Source of the DNA: Mycteria americana
Taxonomy: Eukaryota > Chordata > Aves > Ciconiiformes > Ciconiidae
DNA length: 64,000 nucleotides
Direction of reading: 5' to 3'
NCBI RefSeq assembly: GCF_035582795.1
Contig: NC_134368.1
Span: 28,022,501-28,086,500, forward strand
Shown here: in pieces, positions 14,334 through 24,230 of the stretch
How positions within the stretch are numbered: position 1 is the stretch's first letter
Layout: every line of letters begins with the position of its first letter
Notes under the pieces: model-generated
What the model saw: the letters and a program-made list of their open reading frames with translations, nothing else
What the model was told of the DNA's origin: nothing
Databases searched by the model: none
Program-made: the position numbers and the translations under genes

Positions 14334-14898
14334 CATCGTGGTTTAACCCCAGCCAGCAACTGAGCACCACACAGCCGCTCGCTCACTCCCCCCTGGTGGG
14401 ATGAGGGAGAGAATCGGAAGGGTAAAACTGAGAAAACTCGAGGGTTGAGATAAAGACAGTTTAATAGGGAAAGCAAAAGCTGTGCATGCAAGCAAAGCAA
14501 AGCAAGGAATTCATTCACTGCTTCCCATGGGCAGGCAGGTGTTCAGCCATCTCCAGGAAAGCAGGGCTCCATCACACGTAATGGTTATTTGGGAAGACAA
14601 ATGCCATCACTCCAAACATCCCCCCCTTCCCTCTTCTTCCCCAGCTTTATATACTGAGCATGACGCCATATGGTATGGAATAGCCCTTTGGTCAGTTTGG
14701 ATCAACTATCTTGGCCGTGTCCTCTCCCAACTTCTTCTGCAGCTGGCAGAGCACAGGAAGCTGAAAAGTCCTTGACTAGTGCAGCAACAGCTAAAACATC
14801 AGTGTGTTATCAACACTGTTTTCAGCACAAATCCAAAACATAGCCCCATACTAGCTACTATAAAGAAAATTAACTCTATCCCAACCAAAACCAGCACA
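14334..14898 (-). mobile_element. Solo LTR of an avian endogenous retrovirus (copy A)
   Basis: A 565-bp element flanked by a perfect 5-bp target-site duplication ATAAT (14,329-14,333 and 14,899-14,903). On the minus strand it begins TGTGCTGGTTT, carries a TATATAAA box (plus-strand 14,646-14,653), then an ATTAAA polyadenylation hexamer (14,460-14,465), and ends in a GGGGTTAAACCAC block whose final TG/CA edge has mutated. No gag, pol or env sequence lies beside it, so it is a recombination product of a former provirus. A 5-bp duplication suits ERVL-type or some class I elements. It shares about 90% identity by eye with the copy at 52.7 kb. Confidence 0.88.
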
Positions 14899-16139
14899 AT
14901 AATAAAGAAAATAATCTGGTAATGGTTAAACTTAATTTACTGGGGCAATATTCAAAGCCTTAATTTTGGTTTAGCATAAGTGTTTGTCAGTCTTTTTATT
15001 ATACATTTGAGAACACACCAAGAGTCCTAATTCTCTAGTGCTGTTTACCCGTAGACTCTCCTCCACCTGTAGAAAAATAGCCCCAAAACAGCAGGTAGTT
15101 CTTGTGTCTACTTTGCAGCCACTTTAGCAAGAGATGAGTGGCTGGAAAGAGAAGTGGAAAATCAGGTTCTGCATTTTCAATTTAAAAAGTGTTAATTAGC
15201 CTCAAGCCTTTAGTTTACTTGTAATTGTTACAGTATTAGAATCCCTATCAGCTGACTCTTATTTTGCTCCTTCACCCGTCAATGTACTTCATTACACATT
15301 CTCCTGACGCCTTCCTGAGTCTCTTCCAATCAATCTTCAAGTTTAATCATCGTAAGCCAGAAATGAGGCTGATTGCGGATGTTGATTCCAACATCCTTGG
15401 TCACAAAAATATGTCTTTTTTGCTGCTAAAGAGTAATTGAAAGCATCTGGGAATGATTAGAAACTGGAGCAGATGGCTTGCTGTCCTGGAACCCATGCTG
15501 CCAGAAGGGGGAACCTGCTGCACATCCTTGAGAGAAACCCAGGCGTACAAACCACATGAGGCTAGAGGAGCTAAAAGACAAAGGTGTCAGTCTTGAGGCC
15601 CTCACTTTGTTTTCTTGTACTTTGAGACCACTTCAGCCATGTTATACTAGGTTTACAGACTTCCAGCTGAGAACAGAAACATGTTCGCATAGCTATCCGG
15701 TACAGATCATTAAAAAAAAAAATCAATATTAAGACAAGGGTCAGATTGATGAAGGGAGGATTAACCCTTCCCAAGACCTTGCAAATGGCATATGCTACAT
15801 GCTGCAGAGAGAGCAGGAGGCTTCTGCTTTGCGCCATCCAGCTTGGTCCTCCTGTCAATGTCGCCGATATACCCGTGCTTGATTGAACCTCTTTAGCTTC
15901 AAGGTTTAATGATTATTGACCAAAGATTTCATAAACTTATTTCAAAGCTGCTGCCTTTTAATTTAATACTGCTTACAGTATGAATGTTTGGGCACGTGCA
16001 GCTTTGAAAAGGCTTCTTTTTTTTAATCTTTTTACATTATTGGGAACCAATAACACTAAACAACATGGACACAACCTGAAGCAGCATGATGTTTAATGTG
16101 CACATTGCATCATTGTTGTGTGACATCACTGTGCTACCA

Positions 16140-16801
16140 CAGCATCGCGGAACCGTTGCGCACCCTAAGACCCGCGACATTACAATTCCCGCTTCCGTTG
16201 CGGATGCACAGCGCCAAGTCTGTGTCTCGCTAAATGGCTCTGGAAAGCCTGTTCGGCCCTCAGTGAGCAACCACTCCCCAGACTAGCGCCGTTTACAAGA
16301 CAGCGTTAGTATTGTTGCTGTTACCGTCACGAGGCAGAAGGGCCCCCGTACAGACCCTACGGAGCAAGCTGAGAAGCAGCGGCCGGGCCTGCTGCGGACA
16401 GCAGGGCCCCGGGGGCGGGCGAGGGGCTGCGGAAGGACGATCCTCGTCCGCAACGGCCTCTCCTGGCAGCCGCGTTACCGGACTCGAGGGGTGCCGCTCC
16501 CGGTGGGGGGCCGAGGCGGCCGCACACCACCTCCCAGCAAGGCCTTGTGACGTCGCCAGGCGTGGCCGGCCGCGTCACGTCGCCGGGCCTACATTGCCCG
16601 GCAGGCCCCGCGGCCCGCTGGAAGTGACGTTCGGCTGTATCCGGGGAGCGCGCGGCCGCGGCGGTGGTGGTGCTTTGCCGTTTGTGGCGCTTGCGGTGGG
16701 TGGCAGGCGGCCGGGCCGGGAGCAGGAGCTCGAGCGGCGGCAGTGGCGGCCCCGGCCGTCCCGGTCCCAGCTGAGGCGCTTCTCTCCCCGCAGGTGCGGC
16801 C
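16140..16801 (+). promoter_or_regulatory. TMEM33: TMEM33 CpG-island promoter and 5' UTR
   Basis: GC and CpG content rise sharply from about 16,140 and fall again after about 17,110. No TATA box is visible, as usual for a broadly expressed gene. Motifs seen are a near-consensus CRE TGACGTCG (16,548-16,555), a GTCACGT element (16,574-16,580), TGACGTTC (16,625-16,632) and a ZNF143/THAP11-like element CCTACATTGCCCGGCAGGC (about 16,588-16,606). A weaker ZNF143-like TTACAATTCCCGC lies near 16,180. A polypyrimidine tract followed by CAG at 16,791-16,793, eight bases before the start codon, could be a 3' splice site for a noncoding first exon. Confidence 0.75.
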
Positions 16802-16858
16802 ATGGCGGACTCCACGCAGAACGGGCCCATGCAAGGCGGGGCTGGCGGCGGAGCTGTG
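16802..16858 (+). CDS. TMEM33: TMEM33 coding exon 1
   Basis: Codes residues 1-19, a Gly- and Ala-rich cytosolic N terminus, and ends in phase 0 at donor GTG|GTAAGG. It lies inside the CpG island. Confidence 0.93.
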
Positions 16859-19800
16859 GTAAGGACTCCTCGGCCGTGGCCGTGGCGGGGGCGGGAAGCA
16901 GGCCGCGGCGCCGACCCGACTCTTGGTGGGGCCGTGAGGGTGCTGGGCCGGCCACGGTGCTTCTCCGGCAGCGCGGGCGCCCCTTGCGCTGCTGGGAGGG
17001 CCCTGCTGGAATGGCAGAATGGCCGGCTGCTCGGGCGGGTGCGGGCAGGGGGAGGCGGCTCTTTCACTTTCTGATTCAAAACGTGCTGTTGCTGCGCCGC
17101 CGTTCTTGAAAATGTCTTGATCGACACTAACTCCGTGGGGCTGTGACTATGTGTCTGCGGTTGTGTTGTGCAAGTAAGTCAGTAGATAATGATATGAAGA
17201 CGCTTGCAGGTCAGTTAGGTTAATTTCTCGTCATTTTCATAAAAAGGGTCTAGGAACATAACAGGAAAAGAACAGCCTTCAAAAGCTGGTTCAAATTCGG
17301 AAAAAAATTTTGAGCTCTTTCAGGTGATGTTTTGACTCTTTGGCACCTAATGGCCAAAAGCATGCTGTGTTTCATTAGAGCATGTCTGGTACTGGGACTA
17401 TATCAGGTGTGAAGAGGACTGTGGTGAAGGAGAGCTCGACAACAGGAAAGGTGGTAGATTACCATTAAAAACTTTTTTCTCTTTTTGAGGCCAAGAATAT
17501 GTAGGCCAAAATGATGCCACTTTCCTTATGATGTAGCTATGCTAAATTTACCTGACCCCTTCTTTTTTTTCCTCTCTGTAAGAAGTGTGGAGATATATCC
17601 CCACGTGTGTGAAGTATATTCTAAAAGGAACCTTGAAGGGATAGATGCAAAAGTCAGTCAGGTCTAAAAGACCTTGCATGATACATTTTGGAAGCTGGCT
17701 GTTTTGTGAGGTTGGCTTGTTTAGCAAAACTACCATCACACAAGATCTTACCACTATATTTTGTTGTAACGTACAAAGTAGCCTTTCGATTGTGAGACAG
17801 CCAAGCTATTTTTGATATGGTTAGTAACATCGTATGAGTTAAGTTTCATACAGAACGAAAACGTGCTCTTTGCTTCAAGCTATAATTTGATTGTATTCGA
17901 GGTTGGAGAAAGACTTGCCATTTAATATAGAAGGGAAGAGTGTTCATTGTATGCAAATATTAAGATATCAACTTCTGTGGGGGTTGGGTTTTTTTCTTTT
18001 CTTCTTCTAATGTAGCAATTTCTGATGGCTAACAAGTTGGATACAGCAATGTGGATTTCCCGCTTGTTCACAGTTTACTGCTCAGCTTTATTTGTCCTGC
18101 CTCTTCTAGGGTATGTATTGTAATATTGTAAAATAGCATTAAAAATTTACAAAGTAACTACACTCCCTTTTCATAGAGTTGTTTTTCATGTAAGGGTAAA
18201 TTTCTATTATTCGGCTTACTTGGATGCTTTTTGTCAGAACAGTTTACAGAGTTTTAGATTGGTTTGAAACACTTTCAGGTGTGTCTGGAAAATGTGTTGA
18301 GCAACTGTGAAGTAGTGGCAGATGCACGTTTTTCTGTGTAGTTATGGAGTAATATATTGAGTTCTTTTATCTTTGGCACCTGCAGTAAGTCAGTGTTACC
18401 AGTTTTTGAGTTGTATTTTGGTAACAGTACTTATGTACGATAATAGAAATGCTTCAGGTATTGTGCAACTGTGATGCAATTCTCAAGGGTGGAAGACTTC
18501 TGAGCAGGGGTTTGGTTCATATGGTAACGTCTCCTCTGATGATTTGCAGGTTGCATGAAGCAGCAAGCTTTTATCAGCGTGCCTTGCTGGCAAATGCTCT
18601 TACTAGTGCCCTCCGACTACACCAAAGGCTACCGCACTTTCAGCTTAGCAGGGCATTTCTGGCCCAGGCTTTGCTGGAGGACAGCTGCCACTACCTGTTG
18701 TACTCTCTTATCTTTGTGAATTCCTACCCTGTTACAAGTATCCTTTATTTGTGTCATCCTGGTAATGTTTTAAAATATCTTAAAAACTTGATTCTATTCA
18801 TCACCGGTGCCATGATTTGAAAAACTAGTTTAAACTAGAATATATCTGCTATTCATAGAACATACTCTATGTAAAATAGGAGAGGCTTATGTTGATTGAT
18901 CCATATTCAGGTTAATCACCTCTATAACTAGTACATTGCAGTCTCTGGCTACTTACATTTTCTTTTCCTGAGACTTAAGTTCAGTGGATTTTATGACCAG
19001 CCTCGTGATACTTTGAGAAGTTGGTAACTTTCATTTATTACCAATACAGGGTTTATACATGACTCCTCACTGTAAGTAGGACATATATCATGTACAGAGA
19101 CAATTATTCAGTAGTAGCTTTTTCAGATAAGTTATTAAAAAAATAAAGACTGCAAAAAAGACTTAAGTCCTGTGGCTTGTCAAAGGTGACATGTAAGAAC
19201 TGAGTTTTCTTTGTGCCACTTCATATGTATGCTTAATGTTCTACTGTTAAAATGTCTCTGGCAGAGGAACGTCTACGTTCTTGCTCTCTAAAATCTGAAT
19301 GGCTGGCACCTGCATGTTCTTTGGTAAAGAAATGCATTTTGTAGCATCTCTTAATAAAAAATATTATGACTAAATGTATATGATAGATTTTAAGAAGTGA
19401 TCTCACGTGTCTTTCGTGCAGAAAGAATGCATATCAGTAGAAATGCACTGGTGTGTAATGGTGCATGTTGTACTTTTGCATACCTGCACACACACCCATT
19501 TTGAAGTTAATGAAAATGCATAGTGAAGAGAAAGCGTAAGAAGCAAAGGGAAGAGCTATATAGTTGTTAGACATATGCATGTCTTAATCCAGTATAGGTC
19601 ATTTCTGCCAATCTCTTGCAAAGAGCCATCAGTCTGACTTGTGTGTTAGCATAACATCACGGAGAAATGAAGCACTTCTGCAGCCTATAATTTTCCTTAT
19701 CGCTTGCTTCAGTGAGTATTTTTCCAGTTCTGCTGTTCTCTTTGCTTCATGCTGCCACATATACAAAGAAGGTTCTTGATGTAAGTATATGATGTATGAT

Positions 19801-22800
19801 ACGATTAATACTGTTGGTATTCTTGGGGTTTATAAACAGGCTTGAGTTGCAGCTATGGTTTCGTTTAGCTACACTAGACGAGTTAGAGTGAAATTGTAGT
19901 ATGGAATCTCAGCGCAGAGAATCTGAGAGTATCTAATCTTCTGTTATGACTCAATGATATGTTGGAGTTGACACTAGTTATTTTTCTTCAAATGCTATTC
20001 TCTGAAGGAAGCAAATGCTGTGTAACAGTTAAGTTGAAACGTAAGACATGTCTTTCAAGCTAAACCATAGCCTGTGAAATTTAATTTCCTATTTCAGTAG
20101 TAACATAACAAACTGCAGGGTGAGGCTAGGAAGCAAAATACTTGTGAGTTGGACCTGCTGCTCAGTGAACTGCCTTGTGCAGCTTAGTGTAACTCCACCT
20201 TTGGTGTTCCTAACTAGGCTATCTTGCTACCACAGGTACTTGCTCCTAGTGGACAGAATAAGGCTTGTGACCATCCCTGTGCAGTTGAACCTAAAATGGG
20301 TGGGTGAGGGAATTGCAGTGCCTCATGTTTGTAATTGAACTCTATGTAATTATGGAGTTCCAAGCTTCTGGTAGTTTTCTTTGGGATATTAATCTCAATA
20401 CCTTTAAAGAATCTAGTCTTAAAATGCTGAAATGAGTTGTAAATTATAATTGTTAGTATTTTGATTTCTTTGTGCTAGAGAAGATAGGTGTAACTTGTAT
20501 GTTTTCTGGCAATCTTCTTTCTTCTTTAAAGGCACGAAGTTCAAATAGTCTGCCCTTTCTGAGAAATCTTTTAGAGAAACTGAATGCTAATCAACAGAAT
20601 ATTCTAAAATTCATTGCTTGCAATGAAATTTTCCTGATGCCAGCTACAGTTTTTATGCTCTTCAGGTAAGAATTACCATAAATATTTTTAGAATTAGAAA
20701 CTTTATACACAAGATTACTTTTTGCAATTGAGTTCTCTGTGGGTCTCGGATCTCCATTGGTATAATTTTGGCTGACCAAGGCTTGAACTTAGTTACATTT
20801 ATTTGATTCCTAGACTTGTCAAGTCGGTGCATCATGAAATCAAAAAGCATTCACTCTGGTACAACTGAGCACCAAAAAACCTTTGCCTTTCATAACATGG
20901 GTGACATTGTTGGGTCAAATAAAAGTTTTTTTTCAGGCCGGTAACTGGTGTTCTCCTACATTGTTCAGTAAGTTTATTTTTGGTCAGCGTAATAGAATAT
21001 TAAGATCTTCAGCTTCACTGAAAGTGAACCCTTATTTTTGACTGTTAGATTCCAGAAGTTTAAGTGGCATGAAATTTCATTGTGCTAAAAGTGTGCAAGC
21101 AGGAGTAGGTTATGTCCTCTCCTGTGTTACTTCTGACTAGTGACCCTTGTCTGTTTTTTATGATTCCATTTGGTTTTGCCTGCTGTGCAGCCTGTTGAAT
21201 TCATTTTGGGGATCTGGAGTGCATGCATGTTGGAATCCTACTGAAGTCATATAGGCATAATGACCTGCCAGTCACTGAAGTTTGGGTCATTGCCTTTTAA
21301 TATTTGGAGGGGGAATAACACCCTTTGTTCTATACAAGTCATAGCACAGTGAGAGCGCTTGTCCTGAGTGGTCTCACAGGCAGCAGAAGGGAGGCTTTAT
21401 CTTCTTGGAAGCTGATAGAATGCATAATTTGTCTTTATCTTTTGGTATGTCAGCTGAACACTTCAATGCTTCAATCCTGAAGGATTCCATTTCATTTAAG
21501 GCCAGGTACCAACTGACAGATACACTCTGTATCCAGTATCTGAAACATTCAAGTGCTTTAAGCTTCTCTTCAGGAGAACTTCCCCCCCTGCCCTGGGGAA
21601 TTTGGTATGGCAAGTGCTGCTACTTGATAAGTCATCTAGTAGATACTGATGCTTGAAAAAGATCATATACCAAATTTTAAAATAGTATAATGGTTAAATG
21701 CAGCTATTGTGAGAATTTGTTTTTTAAACTGTTTTAGCATATTATATTGCTTGTAAATACTGTACAGGTGCAAGACTTCCTCTCTTCCCCCTTCCTGTAG
21801 CTCACTTTTCACTTTATATTTTTTTCTTCGTGGTAAAGATATCTCTCCTACGCGAAGGTGCTCTGGTTACTGGAACCGTCATGTTCATCTTCAAACAGAG
21901 CTTTTTAATATTGTGTTATATAAAGAAGCTTCAGTCCTTAAAATTAAACTCACGGTATTTCTGTGCTTTGCTACGTACGGTTTGTGTGCTACCCTTCCAC
22001 TATTTTACAGCACCATCATGTGAAACAGCAGCTTTGTAAAGCATCAAAACCGAGTTTTAGTGTAACTGAAATAGTCGGATATCAGCTTGGCATTAATATT
22101 TCAATATATCTATAACAGTCTTCAGTGTGTTCTGAGAAGTTTTGCAAAAGATACTAGAAATATGGTCCAGATACTCAAAGTGCTATGATTAGAGCTGAAA
22201 AAGCTCACTGTAACTAGACTATTTCTGTCAGCCAGTTTCTTGACCAGCAAGCTTGTTCTTAATACTGAACAGGCGTCCACCATCACTTCTGTGATTCTTT
22301 GCCCACCACCAGAAATGAGGCATATAAAAAAACTTCATAAATATAAAATCAATACAAGAACAGCACTTCTTTAACTGCTTCATTGAGCAGTTTTATTCTA
22401 TAATGTAAGCTTCTGCTTTCGTAAGTGTATGGTTATGTACTTTTTCTTGTCAGATCTAGATTATCTGAACCAATGTGACACCAATCTAGCTTTCTTTGCG
22501 CCTAAGTAGTTTGCTTGCTTTTATTAGGAAAGTCCTGTTGTGTGGGTTTTTTTTTTCTGTTCTCGGTATGAAGCTCTACTTCTCTATTCTCTTTCAGTGG
22601 TCAAGGGAGTCTGCTCCAGCCCTTCATTTACTACAGGTTTCTTACGTTACGCTACTCCTCTCGGCGAAATCCATACTGTCGGTAAGTGCTAAATTGATTT
22701 CAGAAGTTAATGTTTAACTGCATAGTGGTTAGGCATTCAGAAATTTTTCATTCTAAAATGAAATCATAATTCATAATACTAAATCTGCAAATGGTAATTA

Positions 22801-24230
22801 TAGAATGTGGAATACACCTGGATGCTAAAAAAAAAAAGAACAGCTAGTTCAAGGTTACATTTATTTCATATAACAGAACTTTCCTGAAATGTACCACCAT
22901 CCTTGAGCAGGAGCTTTCAGAACATGCTTGCATAATTGAAACTATGCTTTGGGAGAAGAAAGTCTTTCAGTTGTTCTGCAACTATTTACCAGAAAGATAT
23001 CCTTATTTTTAGATTCCAGGCCTATCTGAGGCTAAGTCTATACGTGAACAGGCACTTAGGAACTTGTATAATGGTGACAGGAAAAAAAAAATCTGTGGGT
23101 GATCTTAAACATGTTCATTACCTCTGTTAGTTAAATTCATAAATCAGGTTAATTATAATTGAAATAGAGCCTTACTGATTTTGTTTGAAAGTTGGTCAAG
23201 CCAATACTATTGCTTTAAACTTTGAAACCATAAATATTTCTATGAGGATTTGCTTGGGTCAGTGCTTTCTCAGAACTTTTTTTATGACAAGCGTTGCATA
23301 GTGTAAGATTTTGTGAACGTGCTTTCTAGTCTGATTGATACCCAATTAGAAAATGATTTGCTAAAGTACCAAGGAAGTGGCATTGGCTGCCATGGTATGC
23401 AAAGACAGGTCTGAGAATCATAAACTTAACCGCCTTCTATTCCCTACTATTTTGTAAGAAATCAATTGTTCCATCTTAGTACATGTATTTTTTTTTAACA
23501 ACAACAAAAATCTATGAAGGTGCTTTACTTCTTTGGTATCTAAAAATAATTTAAGTTGTGCAATACTAAAACTGACTTTCAGTAGAACTAGTTTATCCAA
23601 GATTTTCTGCTGGCATTTATGTGGTTTTAGGGGAAACTGGTGTTGTGGGTTTTATTTTTCATGTCTGTCTTTTAATAGTTGCTTCTAGAGTGCAGGGTTC
23701 TTGCATTCTGGCAAGAAGCAGTGCAAACACACAATTACCTTCCAACTCCTTACACTATATCTGATAAACCATTACTCTTTCTTTTTTCTTTGTAGTGCTG
23801 TGGTGTTTTTTTTTTTTCTTTTTTGCTTGAAGGTGGAATTTTTCTGCTGTCTTTATATCTGTCCTCAGCTGGAAGTTGCTGAACTAAAGTTAATTAAAAT
23901 GTTAATGTTTAAAAATCAATGTTTAATGAATTTTGAACTCTTGCAAGATACTGTGACGTTGACTTGATCTAAAGAACTTGCGAACTAGAGTGTGTGTGGG
24001 GTGTTGAGAAAAGAAGTGAATGAAAAAGATAGATCAGATGATACTTGTTTCTGATAAATGCTGTAGGATTTTAATACTCTCTTTAAATCTGATTTTTCAG
24101 GACTCTCTTCACTGAGCTGAGGATTGTTGTTGAACACTTAATAATGAAGCCCTCATGCCCTGTTTTTGTAAGAAGACTATGCCTCGGCAGCATTTCCTTT
24201 ATAAGCAGATTGGCACCAACTGTTGCATAG
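16802..24230 (+). CDS. TMEM33: TMEM33, transmembrane protein 33 (complete, 7 coding exons)
   Basis: Joined exons: 16802-16858, 18016-18110, 18550-18737, 19713-19780, 20532-20665, 22598-22681, 24101-24230; total 756 bp, 251 residues plus stop. This matches human TMEM33 (247 aa) almost throughout, including the N-terminal MADxTxNGP, the LHEAASFYQRALLANALTS block (residues 52-70) and the end SRLAPTV. Hydrophobic spans are at about 32-51, 99-126 and 157-179, fitting the three-span Pom33/Per33 (UPF0121) family. The family resides in the ER and nuclear envelope; reported roles are reticulon binding, ER tubule shaping and the unfolded protein response. The start codon has context GCGGCCATGG and begins the family-conserved N terminus. 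Introns are 0.4-1.9 kb with ordinary GT/AG ends and hold no other gene. Confidence 0.97.
18016..18110 (+). CDS. TMEM33: TMEM33 coding exon 2
   Basis: Acceptor AATGTAG| and donor TAGG|GTATGT. Codes residues 20-51 (QFLMANKLDTAMW... to LPLLG) including the first hydrophobic segment. Ends after two bases of a Gly codon. Confidence 0.95.
18550..18737 (+). CDS. TMEM33: TMEM33 coding exon 3
   Basis: Acceptor GATTTGCAG| and donor ACAA|GTATCC. Codes residues 52-113 plus one base of Met114. This is the most conserved part of the protein: a loop rich in Leu, Arg and His followed by the start of the second hydrophobic segment. Confidence 0.96.
19713..19780 (+). CDS. TMEM33: TMEM33 coding exon 4
   Basis: Acceptor CTTGCTTCAG| and donor GAT|GTAAGT. 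Completes Met114 and codes residues 115-136 (SIFPVLLFSLLHAATY then TKKVLD), the rest of the second hydrophobic segment and its basic flank. Confidence 0.95.
20532..20665 (+). CDS. TMEM33: TMEM33 coding exon 5
   Basis: Acceptor TCTTTAAAG| and donor TTCAG|GTAAGA. Codes residues 137-180, including KLNANQQNILKFIACNEIF and the third hydrophobic segment. Ends after two bases of Ser181. Confidence 0.95.
22598..22681 (+). CDS. TMEM33: TMEM33 coding exon 6
   Basis: Acceptor TTCTCTTTCAG| and donor GTCG|GTAAGT. Codes the end of Ser181 through Cys208, with GQGSLLQPFIYYRFLTLRY and the basic SSRRNPYC stretch. Confidence 0.95.
24101..24230 (+). CDS. TMEM33: TMEM33 coding exon 7 with stop
   Basis: Acceptor GATTTTTCAG|. 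Codes the end of Arg209 to Ala251 and the TAG at 24,228-24,230. The C terminus reads ISRLAPTVA, where human ends in Pro; otherwise it is close to the human tail. Confidence 0.95.

Larger units (their letters stand above)
1..16139. other. Intergenic region upstream of TMEM33
   Basis: About 16 kb of AT-rich DNA with no recognisable coding exon. Open frames here are under 100 codons, lack family resemblance and are not linked by credible splice sites. Recognisable contents are CR1-like LINE sequence (6.58-7.64 kb and 8.46-8.70 kb), a MIR-like SINE remnant (12.95-13.09 kb) and a solo LTR (14.33-14.90 kb). In mammals the next gene on this side of TMEM33 is, from memory, PHOX2B at a distance, so long-range regulatory elements could lie here. 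Sequence alone does not show any. Confidence 0.7.

Noticed and set aside
14482-14775. A 97-codon open frame
   Set aside because: Lies wholly within the solo LTR and on the strand opposite to the LTR's own transcription; noncoding terminal-repeat sequence.
16312-17127. Open frames of up to about 265 codons on both strands around the TMEM33 start
   Set aside because: They lie in a CpG island where stop codons are rare, are low-complexity Arg/Pro/Gly/Ala translations, overlap on opposite strands and match no family. Only the 57-bp exon 1 is supported.
18449-18820. A 123-codon open frame considered as a separate gene
   Set aside because: Its middle is TMEM33 exon 3; the ends are intron read-through past clear splice sites.
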